A stretch of DNA of 13,038 nucleotides from Erysipelotrichaceae bacterium (GCA_031271635.1 JAISVG010000020.1:1-13038); one strand, 5' to 3'; counted from the first letter of the stretch, positions 1 to 6,839 are shown. Program-made: numbers and translations. The notes: generated from the letters alone by a model not told the origin.

Positions 1-2
1 TC

Positions 3-91
3 ATTAGTAAAGATCATCTTAATTATCTTGATCCTAAAACCATTGGTGGTCTTAACCTCTATGCATATTGCGCTGGGAATCCGGTGATGTA
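3..91 (+). repeat. Rhs core direct repeat, copy 1
   Basis: Bases 3-91 match 1994-2082 (offset 1991) with three mismatches, at 71, 73 and 74. Bases 3-70 are identical. Identity stops at 91, just where the encoded proteins leave the Rhs core. The repeat probably extends leftwards beyond the window edge. Confidence 0.95.
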
Positions 92-710
92 CGTTGATAG
101 AGACGGACATGATGCTACAAAGTTCTGGGCACAATTGTTTAGTATAGTTTCTATTATTGGCGGAGCAATTGCGATGTTTATACCAGGACTTCAAGGCTTA
201 GGCTTGGGGTTAATTGGTTTTGGAGTTGGCTCTTTAATCGGAGGCGAAATAAGCAAATTACTAGGTGGCTCATATTTACTCGGTTGGGTAATTGGCGGAA
301 TTCTAGGGGCAATAGGTGGAAACTATCTTGCTGCAAGTCTCGGAGGATTTTTATCGAGTTCATTAACACTAGGAGGAGGCACATTAGCATTTGCTGGAGT
401 TGGAACTGTTGGTGCTGGAACCGTAGTAATAGCCACTGGAGCTCAATTAATTGGAGTTGGAGCATTAGTAGCTGGACTAGGGATAATGTTCTCTAAAAGC
501 GATCCTTGGAAGAATACTTCTCCAAGAAGTTGGCTTAATAAAGAAGACGCTATTGAAGCATTACGCAATGCAGCAGGTGATTCAGCAAAAGCAACAAAAG
601 ATATTCTTGATCGTATTTTCGGTCCAGGTAACTGGCAAAAGGGATCCCGTGACTATAATGCCGTTAAAAAATGGATAGATAGAGTTATTAGAGCAATTTT
701 GGGATTATAA
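3..710 (+). CDS. C-terminal end of Rhs-family polymorphic toxin (5' end outside window)
   Basis: The frame is open from base 3, so this is the 3' end of a longer gene. Counting from base 3, residues 1-35 match the end of the Rhs-associated core (ISKDHLNYLD, NLYAYCAGNPVMYVD), the point where Rhs proteins change into their variable C-terminal toxin. Residues about 44-164 are glycine-rich and strongly hydrophobic, with several possible membrane-crossing segments. Residues 165-235 form a hydrophilic tail with short helices and a basic end (GPGNWQKGSRDYN, KKWIDRVIRAILGL). In the family, Rhs shells carry a C-terminal toxin into a neighbouring cell and the next gene gives immunity. I do not recognise the tail as a known nuclease or other enzyme. 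The hydrophobic part may help translocation or form a pore; that is inference. A GTG at 84 is only an internal codon of the core. Confidence 0.85.
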   Translation: MSKDHLNYLDPKTIGGLNLYAYCAGNPVMYVDRDGHDATKFWAQLFSIVSIIGGAIAMFIPGLQGLGLGLIGFGVGSLIGGEISKLLGGSYLLGWVIGGILGAIGGNYLAASLGGFLSSSLTLGGGTLAFAGVGTVGAGTVVIATGAQLIGVGALVAGLGIMFSKSDPWKNTSPRSWLNKEDAIEALRNAAGDSAKATKDILDRIFGPGNWQKGSRDYNAVKKWIDRVIRAILGL

Positions 711-716
711 ATTCGG

Positions 717-725
717 AAAGGGAGG
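717..725 (+). promoter_or_regulatory. Shine-Dalgarno site of the first immunity gene
   Basis: AAAGGGAGG is close to a perfect anti-16S match, shortly after the toxin stop codon (708-710). It supports real translation of the following small gene and contrasts with the housekeeping genes of this window, whose first genes have no such site. Confidence 0.75.
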
Positions 726-729
726 AAAC

Positions 730-1185
730 GTGCCTATGATTAAATACTTATATTTTCTAAAATATGTTATTTTTTATAGGTATGATCATGAGGATAATGA
801 AAATGTTGAGGAAATATTTCCTGTAGGCTTTTTTTCTTCAAAAAAGAAGACGCTAGGCGCAATAGATGAATGCTTAGAATTCAAAGGAACCAACAAAGAA
901 TATTTCCAAATAGAAAAATTTAGAATTGAGTTTAATGAATCCCTAAAAAAAATTTATTTTGTTCAGCATGAATTTGCTATTTATCGAGAGAATGGCGATA
1001 TAATTGATTACCACTATTATTTTACTCCTAAGGCTACTGAAAATGAGGCAATCGCATTGTGTGAAAAAATGAAAAAGAAACGAAAGTATAAATATAATGA
1101 AAACCGAGATTATTCTACATATCCCCCTGACGGTTTTATTATTGACGATTGGACAATAGACAAAAACTATTTCCACGGGTTCTAA
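730..1185 (+). CDS. Probable immunity protein for the upstream Rhs toxin
   Basis: A small protein of about 150 residues, lying 19 bp after the Rhs toxin end, the usual place of the cognate immunity gene. It has no signal peptide or membrane segment, so it should act in the cytoplasm. It is rich in Tyr, Lys and Glu. The N-terminal pattern (KYLYFLKYVIFYRYDHE, later FFSSKKKTLGAIDEC) and the C-terminal pattern (YPPDGFIIDDWTIDKNYFHGF, shortened here to its key residues P-DGF-ID-x5-DK) resemble small proteins often encoded next to polymorphic toxins, which combine a 'YSS-K-A' stretch with a 'PDGFxI' ending. That resemblance is from memory. A strong AAAGGGAGG (717-725) precedes it. GTG 730 lies 4 nt after GGAGG and ATG 736 lies 10 nt after it, so either may be the start. 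The binding target is inferred from position only. Confidence 0.72.
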   Translation: MPMIKYLYFLKYVIFYRYDHEDNENVEEIFPVGFFSSKKKTLGAIDECLEFKGTNKEYFQIEKFRIEFNESLKKIYFVQHEFAIYRENGDIIDYHYYFTPKATENEAIALCEKMKKKRKYKYNENRDYSTYPPDGFIIDDWTIDKNYFHGF

Positions 1186-1747
1186 CACAAGTGATGATAC
1201 TTGGGTTGCTGAAAACATATAAAAAAGTATTTTGCCGTCTGAATATGTGGATGATAATTATTAAACGTCGATCGAATTTTTAAACATTAGAACACAGAAA
1301 TTTGATAACCAGGGCAAAGAATTCTACCGAGAACGGAAATAAACCACCGCTCTTTTTAGATGGTATTTATTCAATAAACTTTGTTTGATGACGAATATCA
1401 AAAAATTATAAAACCTTTTTTGCACAGAGGGTCTGGAATAAGATACAATTAAAAAGGAATGAAAGGACCAACGAATTATATTTAAGCAAGCAACAGTGAT
1501 TTGTGATTTGCGATTACCATATTGTTGTTTACTTAAAAAAATATTAATCGTCAGCATGAAAAAGAAAATAAAGTATGTATCGCGGAGAAAAAGTCTGTGG
1601 AATGATCTTTTTGTCACTCATTAGAAAAGTTTATAAGTGAGTATTTTGAAATGTACTATTATCAACGGCATCCAGCAATAATAGAAATGGGCGAAGAGAG
1701 TTTTTTGAATAGTGAAATAGCTACAATACAAGTAACAGATTTCTCAG
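1186..1747 (+). pseudogene. Decayed remnant between toxin cassettes
   Basis: About 560 bp without an intact gene. Short plus-strand pieces look like remains of coding sequence broken by stops and frameshifts. One reads NGNKPPLFLDGIYSINFV (about 1333-1386). It continues in another frame as LFDDEYQKIIKPFLHRGSGI (1381-1440). A further piece from 1606 to the stop at 1750-1752 contains LEKFISEYFEMYYYQRHPA and IIEMGEESFLNSEIATIQV. The last piece overlaps the first bases of the next Rhs segment in a different frame. Their composition matches the small immunity-type genes on either side, so I read this as a dead immunity gene or dead cassette left by an earlier exchange. No RNA gene, IS end or clear inverted repeat is visible. 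The family of the ancestor is unknown. Confidence 0.5.
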
Positions 1748-2677
1748 TATAATAATAGTGAATACTTCTACCAAAGAAATATTCAAGGTGACGTAGTAGC
1801 AATCTATGACACCACTGGTTCTTTGAAAGCTAAATATACCTATGATGCCTATGGTAATCACACTATTACTAACTATGATGTCAGTCAATTAGGAGATCTT
1901 AATCCTTTTAGATATCGGGGTTATTATTATGATGTTGAAACTAGTCTTTATTATCTTCAAAGTAGATACTATGATCCTAAGATAGGAAGATTTATTAGTA
2001 AAGATCATCTTAATTATCTTGATCCTAAAACCATTGGTGGTCTTAACCTCTATGCATATTGTGGGGGGAATCCGGTGATGTATACGGATAGTAGTGGATG
2101 CTCGCCTGAGTTTTGGATGCATATACTCTCTGGTTTAATGATAATGGGTGGAATCGCTCTAATGTTCGTTCCTGGCGGTCAAATACTGGGATTAGGATTA
2201 ATTGGAGTCGGCGCAGGATCATTTATTGGTGGAAATATTAGTGAAATGAATGGCGAAAGTTTTGCTTCAGGCTGGCTGATAGGCGGGTTAATAGGATTCG
2301 CTCTTGGTGTTGGATTAGGATATGCTTTGCCTTATATTGGAGCCTTCTTAGGTAGCACAGCGTTTACTATTGGAGTTCCTAGTTTGACTATGACAGCCGC
2401 AGGAACATTAGCTTTTGCTACAACAACTGTTGCTGTATCCTGGGGAACAATTTCTGCTGCGTTAGCAGGCGTGGCCATAATGGCGATGTCATATGGTGCA
2501 AATAGATTCCAAAGAACCAATGGTAATAATCGCGAGGCAAACAAGTTTATTGATTATCTTCAAAAGAAATATGGTTTTGATGATTGGTTGAGAGAACGAT
2601 TACATAGAGAAATATCAAAAAGAGGGTTTTCAAAGAAAATCATTATGGAGATTTTAAAAGAACTATTGGGTCTTTAG
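1748..2677 (+). CDS. Orphan Rhs tip with hydrophobic domain and variable toxin tail, no start of its own
   Basis: Rhs homology begins abruptly at about 1748 (YNNSEYFYQRNIQGDVVAIYD), directly after a stop in frame at 1733-1735. The only possible start is TTG 1823, which has no ribosome site, so this is probably a silent or displaced cassette. Counting from TTG 1823, residues 1-27 are a YD repeat (YTYDAYGN), 31-61 the Rhs core (YRGYYYDVETSLYYLQSRYY, then DPKIGRFISKD), and 75-89 NLYAYCGGNPVMYTD. Residues 98-225 are a glycine-rich hydrophobic domain related to that of the first tip (MFVPG, LGLGLIGVGAGSFIGG). Residues 226-284 are a charged helical tail (DDWLRERLHREISKRGFS) ending in LLGL. The tail is unlike that of the first toxin. 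An LHxxI helix pattern of this kind occurs near the ends of other polymorphic toxins, but I cannot name the family. Confidence 0.82.
   Translation, partial: YNNSEYFYQRNIQGDVVAIYDTTGSLKAKYTYDAYGNHTITNYDVSQLGDLNPFRYRGYYYDVETSLYYLQSRYYDPKIGRFISKDHLNYLDPKTIGGLNLYAYCGGNPVMYTDSSGCSPEFWMHILSGLMIMGGIALMFVPGGQILGLGLIGVGAGSFIGGNISEMNGESFASGWLIGGLIGFALGVGLGYALPYIGAFLGSTAFTIGVPSLTMTAAGTLAFATTTVAVSWGTISAALAGVAIMAMSYGANRFQRTNGNNREANKFIDYLQKKYGFDDWLRERLHREISKRGFSKKIIMEILKELLGL
1994..2082 (+). repeat. Rhs core direct repeat, copy 2
   Basis: This is the partner of 3-91, lying inside the second Rhs tip. Near-identity of the core, with divergence right after it, is what homologous exchange of Rhs tips requires. 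Recombination between the copies would remove the first toxin and its immunity gene and join the upstream Rhs body to the second toxin. Confidence 0.95.
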
Positions 2678-2681
2678 GAGG
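2676..2681 (+). promoter_or_regulatory. Shine-Dalgarno site overlapping the toxin stop codon
   Basis: AGGAGG starts inside the TAG stop (2675-2677) of the Rhs tip and lies 9 nt before ATG 2691. Overlap of stop codon and ribosome site suggests coupled translation of toxin and immunity protein. Confidence 0.75.
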
Positions 2682-2690
2682 GAAATAATT

Positions 2691-3200
2691 ATGAAAAGAA
2701 AGAAATTCAAAGAAATTGCATTAGAATTAGTTGGAAAAGAATTTAATGATATTTTTTATCAACCGACGAAAGATATTGTTTTCGATACTAATATGTGTGT
2801 GATAAACTTTGGTAATGAAAATGAATATTCATTGCATGTGTTTTGTTTTTTAAGAATAACGAAGAATAGTTCGATTTTATTAACTGCAAGTGATGAATAT
2901 TTTGCTCCAGATTATACTAGACTAAGCTTAGAAGCAGCGGAGAATAGACAAGCCTTCGAAAATAGTTTATTAGAAAAGAATCTAGTTAATATAAAAAAAC
3001 TATTAAAAAATGCTGTTGTGAAAAAAATCTTAATAAACAGAGCAAAAGATACAACAATTGTATTTGATTCCGGAATTAAAATCGAGATAACAATCGACTG
3101 CATGTTTGAGAATTATGAATACTATAGAATTATGAAAAGAATTGATAAGAACGAAGAACATTATGTAGTTAAGTTTAAGAAAGGGAAAGTAGTTGGATAA
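2691..3200 (+). CDS. Probable immunity protein for the second Rhs toxin
   Basis: A soluble protein of 169 residues, starting 13 bp after the stop of the second Rhs tip with a perfect AGGAGG before ATG 2691. There is no signal peptide or membrane segment. The N-terminus (KRKKFKEIALELVGKEFNDI) is a basic helix. The middle alternates short beta strands (INFGNENEYSLHVFCFLRI, SSILLTASDEYF). The C-terminal half carries a Lys-rich helix (NIKKLLKNAVVKKI) followed by two strands (TTIVFDSGIKIEITIDC) and the end EEHYVVKFKKGKVVG. This helix-plus-sheet pattern is typical of small immunity proteins. Position after the toxin and shared translation signals support the call, but the exact family and partner residues are not recognised. 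It is unrelated to the first immunity protein, as expected if toxin and immunity genes move as matched pairs. Confidence 0.7.
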   Translation: MKRKKFKEIALELVGKEFNDIFYQPTKDIVFDTNMCVINFGNENEYSLHVFCFLRITKNSSILLTASDEYFAPDYTRLSLEAAENRQAFENSLLEKNLVNIKKLLKNAVVKKILINRAKDTTIVFDSGIKIEITIDCMFENYEYYRIMKRIDKNEEHYVVKFKKGKVVG

Positions 3201-3366
3201 TTAGCAATTAACCCGATCCAGAAAATTGTGATGTATAGATGTCTGAGAAATACTTCTTCGGAATGGTAATGCTCTAAAAGCTGGATGATGGTGCGAAATT
3301 AGACACAATCGTCGTAAGAGTATATTGGCTTATAGTTCGAAAATAAGTGAAACGGAGGAATATAGG
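3201..3366 (+). other. Short non-coding or decayed stretch before the third small gene
   Basis: There is no intact gene of convincing length and no Rhs core here. In other cassettes the end of a toxin would lie at this place, so this may be all that is left of a toxin tail. At its right end GGAGG (3354-3358) lies 8 nt before ATG 3367, a good ribosome site for the broken gene that follows. Confidence 0.4.
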
Positions 3367-3763
3367 ATGTTTAAATCAAATGGGACAAAAGAGATTTTAA
3401 AGAATAACAGATTGTTTGGTAAGTATAGAAAAACATACCAACAAGACAAGTGGTCCGAGACAACTACTTATAAAAACGATGAGATTGAGATTGTTTTTAG
3501 CGAAGAACTAAGAGAACACGTACTAAATATGATTGTTTCAATGAACAAGATAAGAATAGCAGAAATATATTTCAAAAATGTTATTATATTTAGTAATAAT
3601 TTATGCGGTAATGATTTTTAGATTTTATTATAATGACCATCGCTTCGAGAATGTGCTTTATTTATATAAAGATGAGTCTATTATTCCGAACCGCTCAGGT
3701 GATTTTGTTCTTTATTTTGGAGGTGGTTGGTTCGCATTGTCAATAGACAAAAAACTGGCATAG
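3367..3763 (+). pseudogene. Third immunity-like gene, split by a one-base frameshift
   Basis: ATG 3367 has a well-placed GGAGG (3354-3358). The first frame runs to a TAG at 3619-3621 (ending SNNLCGNDF). The next frame continues without a gap as RFYYNDHRFENVLYLYKDES and ends with GDFVLYFGGGWFALSIDKKLA at 3761-3763. The junction is a run of five T (3615-3619). Dropping one T joins the halves into a single protein of about 131 residues, the size of its neighbours. The pattern of short strands ending in a Gly-Trp-Phe segment looks like an immunity-type protein; that is a weak structural impression. Its toxin is missing. Sequencing error or programmed slippage at the T run are alternatives to true decay. 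The end is also uncertain, because a second slip at the A6 run (3749-3754) would change it. Confidence 0.6.
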
Positions 3764-3951
3764 TTTTGAATTTTAAAGGATATTCTAGCGCTTTCGCACT
3801 AAATAGTGGTTTAAGAATTCCTGTTTCAAAAAAAGGAACCGTGCGGATGGCCGCTACTCTTGAGGGAGATGGAATTTATTATCTAGAAGAATATGGGTTT
3901 AAATCCGAAGGAGTTTATGACAAAAAGATAAATGTTAACAAGTATTCATAG
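3703..3951 (+). pseudogene. Coding fragment overlapping the end of the broken gene
   Basis: A frame open from 3703 to the stop at 3949-3951 encodes GIVLNFKGYSSAFALNSGLR, then VRMAATLEGDGIYYLEEYGF and a short Lys-rich end. The sequence looks protein-like, but its only start is TTG 3727, which lies 3 nt after GGAGG, inside the previous gene. It could be the C-terminus of that gene after a second slip at the A6 run (3749-3754), or the end of a different lost gene. I see no known family. Confidence 0.35.
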
Positions 3952-4015
3952 AGTTTTTCTCCTTATTCTCAATTATTATCTACGAGCATTTTAGAAAATC
4001 ACGAACCTTTGGCGA

Positions 4016-4021
4016 TATAAT
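4016..4021 (+). promoter_or_regulatory. -10 element of the metG unit (likely leaderless)
   Basis: A perfect TATAAT is followed by six bases and then ATG 4028. Normal spacing from -10 to transcription start puts the start at or next to the A of the ATG. No Shine-Dalgarno site is present. The -35 is weak (TTAGAA, 3991-3996, spacing 19). With only 76 bp upstream of the gene there is no room for a T-box or SAM leader. Confidence 0.6.
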
Positions 4022-4027
4022 AATAAT

Positions 4028-5599
4028 ATGAAGAATTTTTATGTAACAACTCCAATATATTTCCCGAATGCTAATCCTCATCTTGGAACCGCTTATTGTA
4101 CCATTATGGCTGATATTCTAGCGCGCTATCACCGTTTAAAAAAAGACGATACTTATTTTTTAACAGGAACTGATGAGCACGGACTAAAGATCTTCGAAAA
4201 AGCCAAACAAGCTCATAAGACGCCGCAGGAATTTGTTGATGAAATCGCAGTTAATTTTAAAAAACTATGGAAAACCCTCAGTATTTCTAATGATGACTTC
4301 ATTCGTACGACCGAAACAAGACATATGAAAGTAGCCCAATCAATCTTCTCAAAATTATTAAAGAATGATGATATCTATTTAGGTCATTACGAAGGATGGT
4401 ACTGCGTTCCGTGCGAATCATTTTGGACGAATACCCAAGTTGGTGAGGCAAGAATTTGCCCTGAATGTGGCAGACCAGTAATTACCGCTAAGGAAGAAAC
4501 ATATTTCTTTCGTACTAATAAATATCTCGAGCAACTTAAAGCTCATTTTGAAAAACACCCTGACTTCTTATTACCAATTAACCGCAAAAACGAAATGTTT
4601 AATACTTTTATTAACCAAGGATTAAATGACTTAAGCGTAAGTCGCACTTCCTTTACTTGGGGAGTACCAATTCTTGAAAATCCGCAGCATGTGATGTATG
4701 TGTGGATTGACGCACTAGCAAACTATATCAGTGCGCTTGGTTATGATTCAATTGATGATCAAAAGTTTATCAAGTTCTGGGAACAAGGTGAAGTCGTGCA
4801 CCTTTTAGGAGCTGACATTACAAGATTTCATGCGATATATTGGCCGATGATTTTAATGGCTTTAGGACTAAAAGTACCAAATCGTCTTTTTGTTCATGGT
4901 TTAATCATGACCAAAGATGGGAAAATGTCGAAGTCTAAAGGAAACACTATTGATCCCTTTGGTTTAATCAACCTCTATGGAGCCGATGTTTTAAGATACT
5001 ACTGCGCAAGAGAAATTAAGTTTGGCGAAGATGGTGTTTTTACCCCCGAACAATTCATTGAAAGAACTAATGCTGATTTAGTTAATAATTATGGAAATTT
5101 AGTAAACCGCACTCTTTCAATGATTAATAAATACTATGATGGCATCATTCCAGATTTTGTTTCTGGTGTTAATAAAGAAGACGCTTCACTTGAAAAAAGG
5201 TGCCTTGATGTGATTAAGGAAGTTGATTCTTTAATGGAAGAATTAAAAATTACCGAAGCTTTAGGAGTGATTCTTGAATTAGTAGATATGGCAAATAAGT
5301 ATATTGAACTTACTACTCCCTGGATTCTTGCTAAAGAGCAACGTCACGAAGCTTTAAAAAGTGTCATGGCCCATTTAGCACATGTAATTTATGTCGCTAC
5401 AATGCTTTTATCCCCAGTTCTAGTAACAACACACGCTGCGGCACTAGATCAACTTGGAGTGGATGCTACTATTAGAGATTACGCAAAGCTTTCACAGTTT
5501 GGAGTTCTTAATCAAGGTAAAATTGTTGGACCAACTCCGCTACTGCCGCGTCTTGATGTTACAAAAGAAGTAGAAAGAATCAAAGAAATTATTAAATAG
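4028..5599 (+). CDS. metG: Methionyl-tRNA synthetase, short form
   Basis: Charges tRNA-Met (initiator and elongator) with methionine using ATP, in the cytoplasm. The class I signature is clear: PNANPHLGTAY at 13-23 (HIGH-type) and GKMSKSKGN at 298-306 (KMSKS). TGTDEHG (46-52) and YVWIDALANY (224-233) belong to the catalytic core. A zinc knuckle is formed by C126, C129, C144 and C147 (CVPC and CPEC). Residues from about 340 form the anticodon-binding helical domain, including WILAKE. The protein ends at residue 523 without the C-terminal EMAP/Trbp-type tRNA-binding domain that gives about 650 residues in Bacillus. The short form is typical of Mollicutes-like lineages. ATG 4028 gives the canonical N-terminus. 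The ATP-grasp gene follows after 5 bp, so both are probably co-transcribed. Confidence 0.97.
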   Translation: MKNFYVTTPIYFPNANPHLGTAYCTIMADILARYHRLKKDDTYFLTGTDEHGLKIFEKAKQAHKTPQEFVDEIAVNFKKLWKTLSISNDDFIRTTETRHMKVAQSIFSKLLKNDDIYLGHYEGWYCVPCESFWTNTQVGEARICPECGRPVITAKEETYFFRTNKYLEQLKAHFEKHPDFLLPINRKNEMFNTFINQGLNDLSVSRTSFTWGVPILENPQHVMYVWIDALANYISALGYDSIDDQKFIKFWEQGEVVHLLGADITRFHAIYWPMILMALGLKVPNRLFVHGLIMTKDGKMSKSKGNTIDPFGLINLYGADVLRYYCAREIKFGEDGVFTPEQFIERTNADLVNNYGNLVNRTLSMINKYYDGIIPDFVSGVNKEDASLEKRCLDVIKEVDSLMEELKITEALGVILELVDMANKYIELTTPWILAKEQRHEALKSVMAHLAHVIYVATMLLSPVLVTTHAAALDQLGVDATIRDYAKLSQFGVLNQGKIVGPTPLLPRLDVTKEVERIKEIIK

Positions 5600-5604
5600 C
5601 AACT

Positions 5605-6798
5605 ATGAATTACATCTTCATCTCGCCAAACTTTCCTGAAAGATACTATAAAATTACGGAAGCTTTAAAGCGAAGAGGAGTTAAGATTTTAGTCATTTCG
5701 GATGCTCCCTATGAATCCTTTTGTGCAAGACTCATTAATTCAATTAATCACTATTATTATGCAGATTTAAATGATTATCAGGCGGTATGTCAAGGAGTCG
5801 AGTTTTATAAGACTAATTATGGCCCGATTGATTATATTGAATCACATAACGAACACTGGTTGCAACTAGAAGCTGCTTTAAGAAGTGAGTTTCAAATTGG
5901 TACCGGATTTCAAGGCGAAGAGAACGATAAAGTGAAATCAAAGATTTTGATGAAACACTATTTTAAGCAGGCTGGAATCAAAACGCCACGATATATTATC
6001 CCCAGCAATAAGCTGATGATTCTTAATTTTGTTAATGAAGTTGGTTATCCGGTTTTTGTAAAGCCTATTATTGGTGTTGGTGCTTCTGACTCTTTTGCCA
6101 TTAAAGACGAAATTGAAGTTGATAGTTTTTTAGAACATCATTTAAAGCCGCTTGATGAGTATTTAATGGAAGAATATATTGATGGTCAGATTGTTTCCTT
6201 TGATGGGGTCGCGGATGTTGATTCTCGTGTTGTTCTCGCGGTCCAAGATGTTTTTTTAGTCAGTAATGCCGACTTAGTTTTAAAGCAGTTAGATGATGCT
6301 TACTATGCTAACCCATTTATGGATGAAACGTTCCATAACATAGGACGTCTTGCGGTTAAGAGTTTTGGAATTAAGAATCGTTTCTTCCATATTGAGTTTT
6401 TTGTTTTAAATCAAGATCATCCTGGGTTAGGAAAGAAGGGTGAGTATGTCGCAATTGAAGTCAATATGCGTCTACCAGGTGGCAACACCCCAGACTTAAT
6501 GAACTATGCGGCCTCGGTTTCATTTTATGAAATCTATGCCGACCTTTTGGTTTACGGCGAAAATCGTGAAGTATTAGATCATCCAAAGTTCTACGCTGCC
6601 TCAGCGTGTCGTCGCGACCTTCATCATTATGTACATAATCTTGAAGCAATAAACACCCAATATCCACTTTTAATGCACGGACGATATCACAAGACTGTTT
6701 CTGATGATTTGGGTGATGAATTCTTCTTTTATAAGGACGTTTCATTAAGCAAAGTTTTGGAATTCATTGATTTTACTTTAAAGCAACAAGATAAATAA
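5605..6798 (+). CDS. ATP-grasp carboxylate-amine ligase family protein, substrate unknown
   Basis: An ATP-dependent ligase that should activate a carboxylate as an acyl phosphate and join it to an amine or another nucleophile. The N-terminal 100 residues look like a pre-ATP-grasp fold (NYIFISPNFPERYYKI, with an ESHNEHW segment at 79-85). The ATP-grasp core carries FVKP (151-154), a flexible loop VGAS (158-161), MEEYIDG (188-194), FHIEFF (261-266) and the metal-binding EVNMRLPGG (285-293). These match the biotin carboxylase/CarB-like and amino-acid ligase branch. Residues 330-397 form a C-terminal cap domain. At 397 residues the length is normal for free-standing ligases of this group, such as dipeptide synthetases. 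It lies 5 bp after metG with no Shine-Dalgarno site, which suggests reinitiation. The neighbour does not fix the substrate. Confidence 0.85.
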   Translation: MNYIFISPNFPERYYKITEALKRRGVKILVISDAPYESFCARLINSINHYYYADLNDYQAVCQGVEFYKTNYGPIDYIESHNEHWLQLEAALRSEFQIGTGFQGEENDKVKSKILMKHYFKQAGIKTPRYIIPSNKLMILNFVNEVGYPVFVKPIIGVGASDSFAIKDEIEVDSFLEHHLKPLDEYLMEEYIDGQIVSFDGVADVDSRVVLAVQDVFLVSNADLVLKQLDDAYYANPFMDETFHNIGRLAVKSFGIKNRFFHIEFFVLNQDHPGLGKKGEYVAIEVNMRLPGGNTPDLMNYAASVSFYEIYADLLVYGENREVLDHPKFYAASACRRDLHHYVHNLEAINTQYPLLMHGRYHKTVSDDLGDEFFFYKDVSLSKVLEFIDFTLKQQDK

Positions 6799-6799
6799 A

Positions 6800-6830
6800 A
6801 ATAGTCGCACGAAGCGACTATTCATATTTT
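6800..6830. terminator. Bidirectional intrinsic terminator
   Basis: A perfect 9-bp stem, AATAGTCGC (6800-6808) with GCGACTATT (6814-6822), encloses the loop ACGAA. It lies between two converging genes. A T-rich tract follows on the plus side (CATATTTT), and the A-rich run before it (6791-6801) gives a U-rich tail for the minus-strand transcript, so it can stop both. Confidence 0.85.
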
Positions 6831-6839
6831 AAATATAGA

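Noticed and set aside
178..465. Minus-strand open frame opposite the hydrophobic part of the first Rhs tip
   Set aside because: It is a leucine- and glutamine-rich shadow of the glycine-rich coding strand, with no start signal.
1324..1617. Minus-strand open frame of 97 codons in the decayed region
   Set aside because: It is rich in Phe and Ile from AT-rich DNA, has no ribosome site or promoter, and lies opposite plus-strand fragments that look more protein-like.
1..3951. Insertion sequence or phage origin of the Rhs locus
   Set aside because: No transposase, integrase, terminal inverted repeats or target duplications are visible. Exchange through the Rhs core repeat explains the layout.
3952..4027. 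T-box or SAM riboswitch before metG
   Set aside because: Only 76 bp lie between the genes, no hairpin-terminator is visible, and the -10 sits 6 nt before the start codon.
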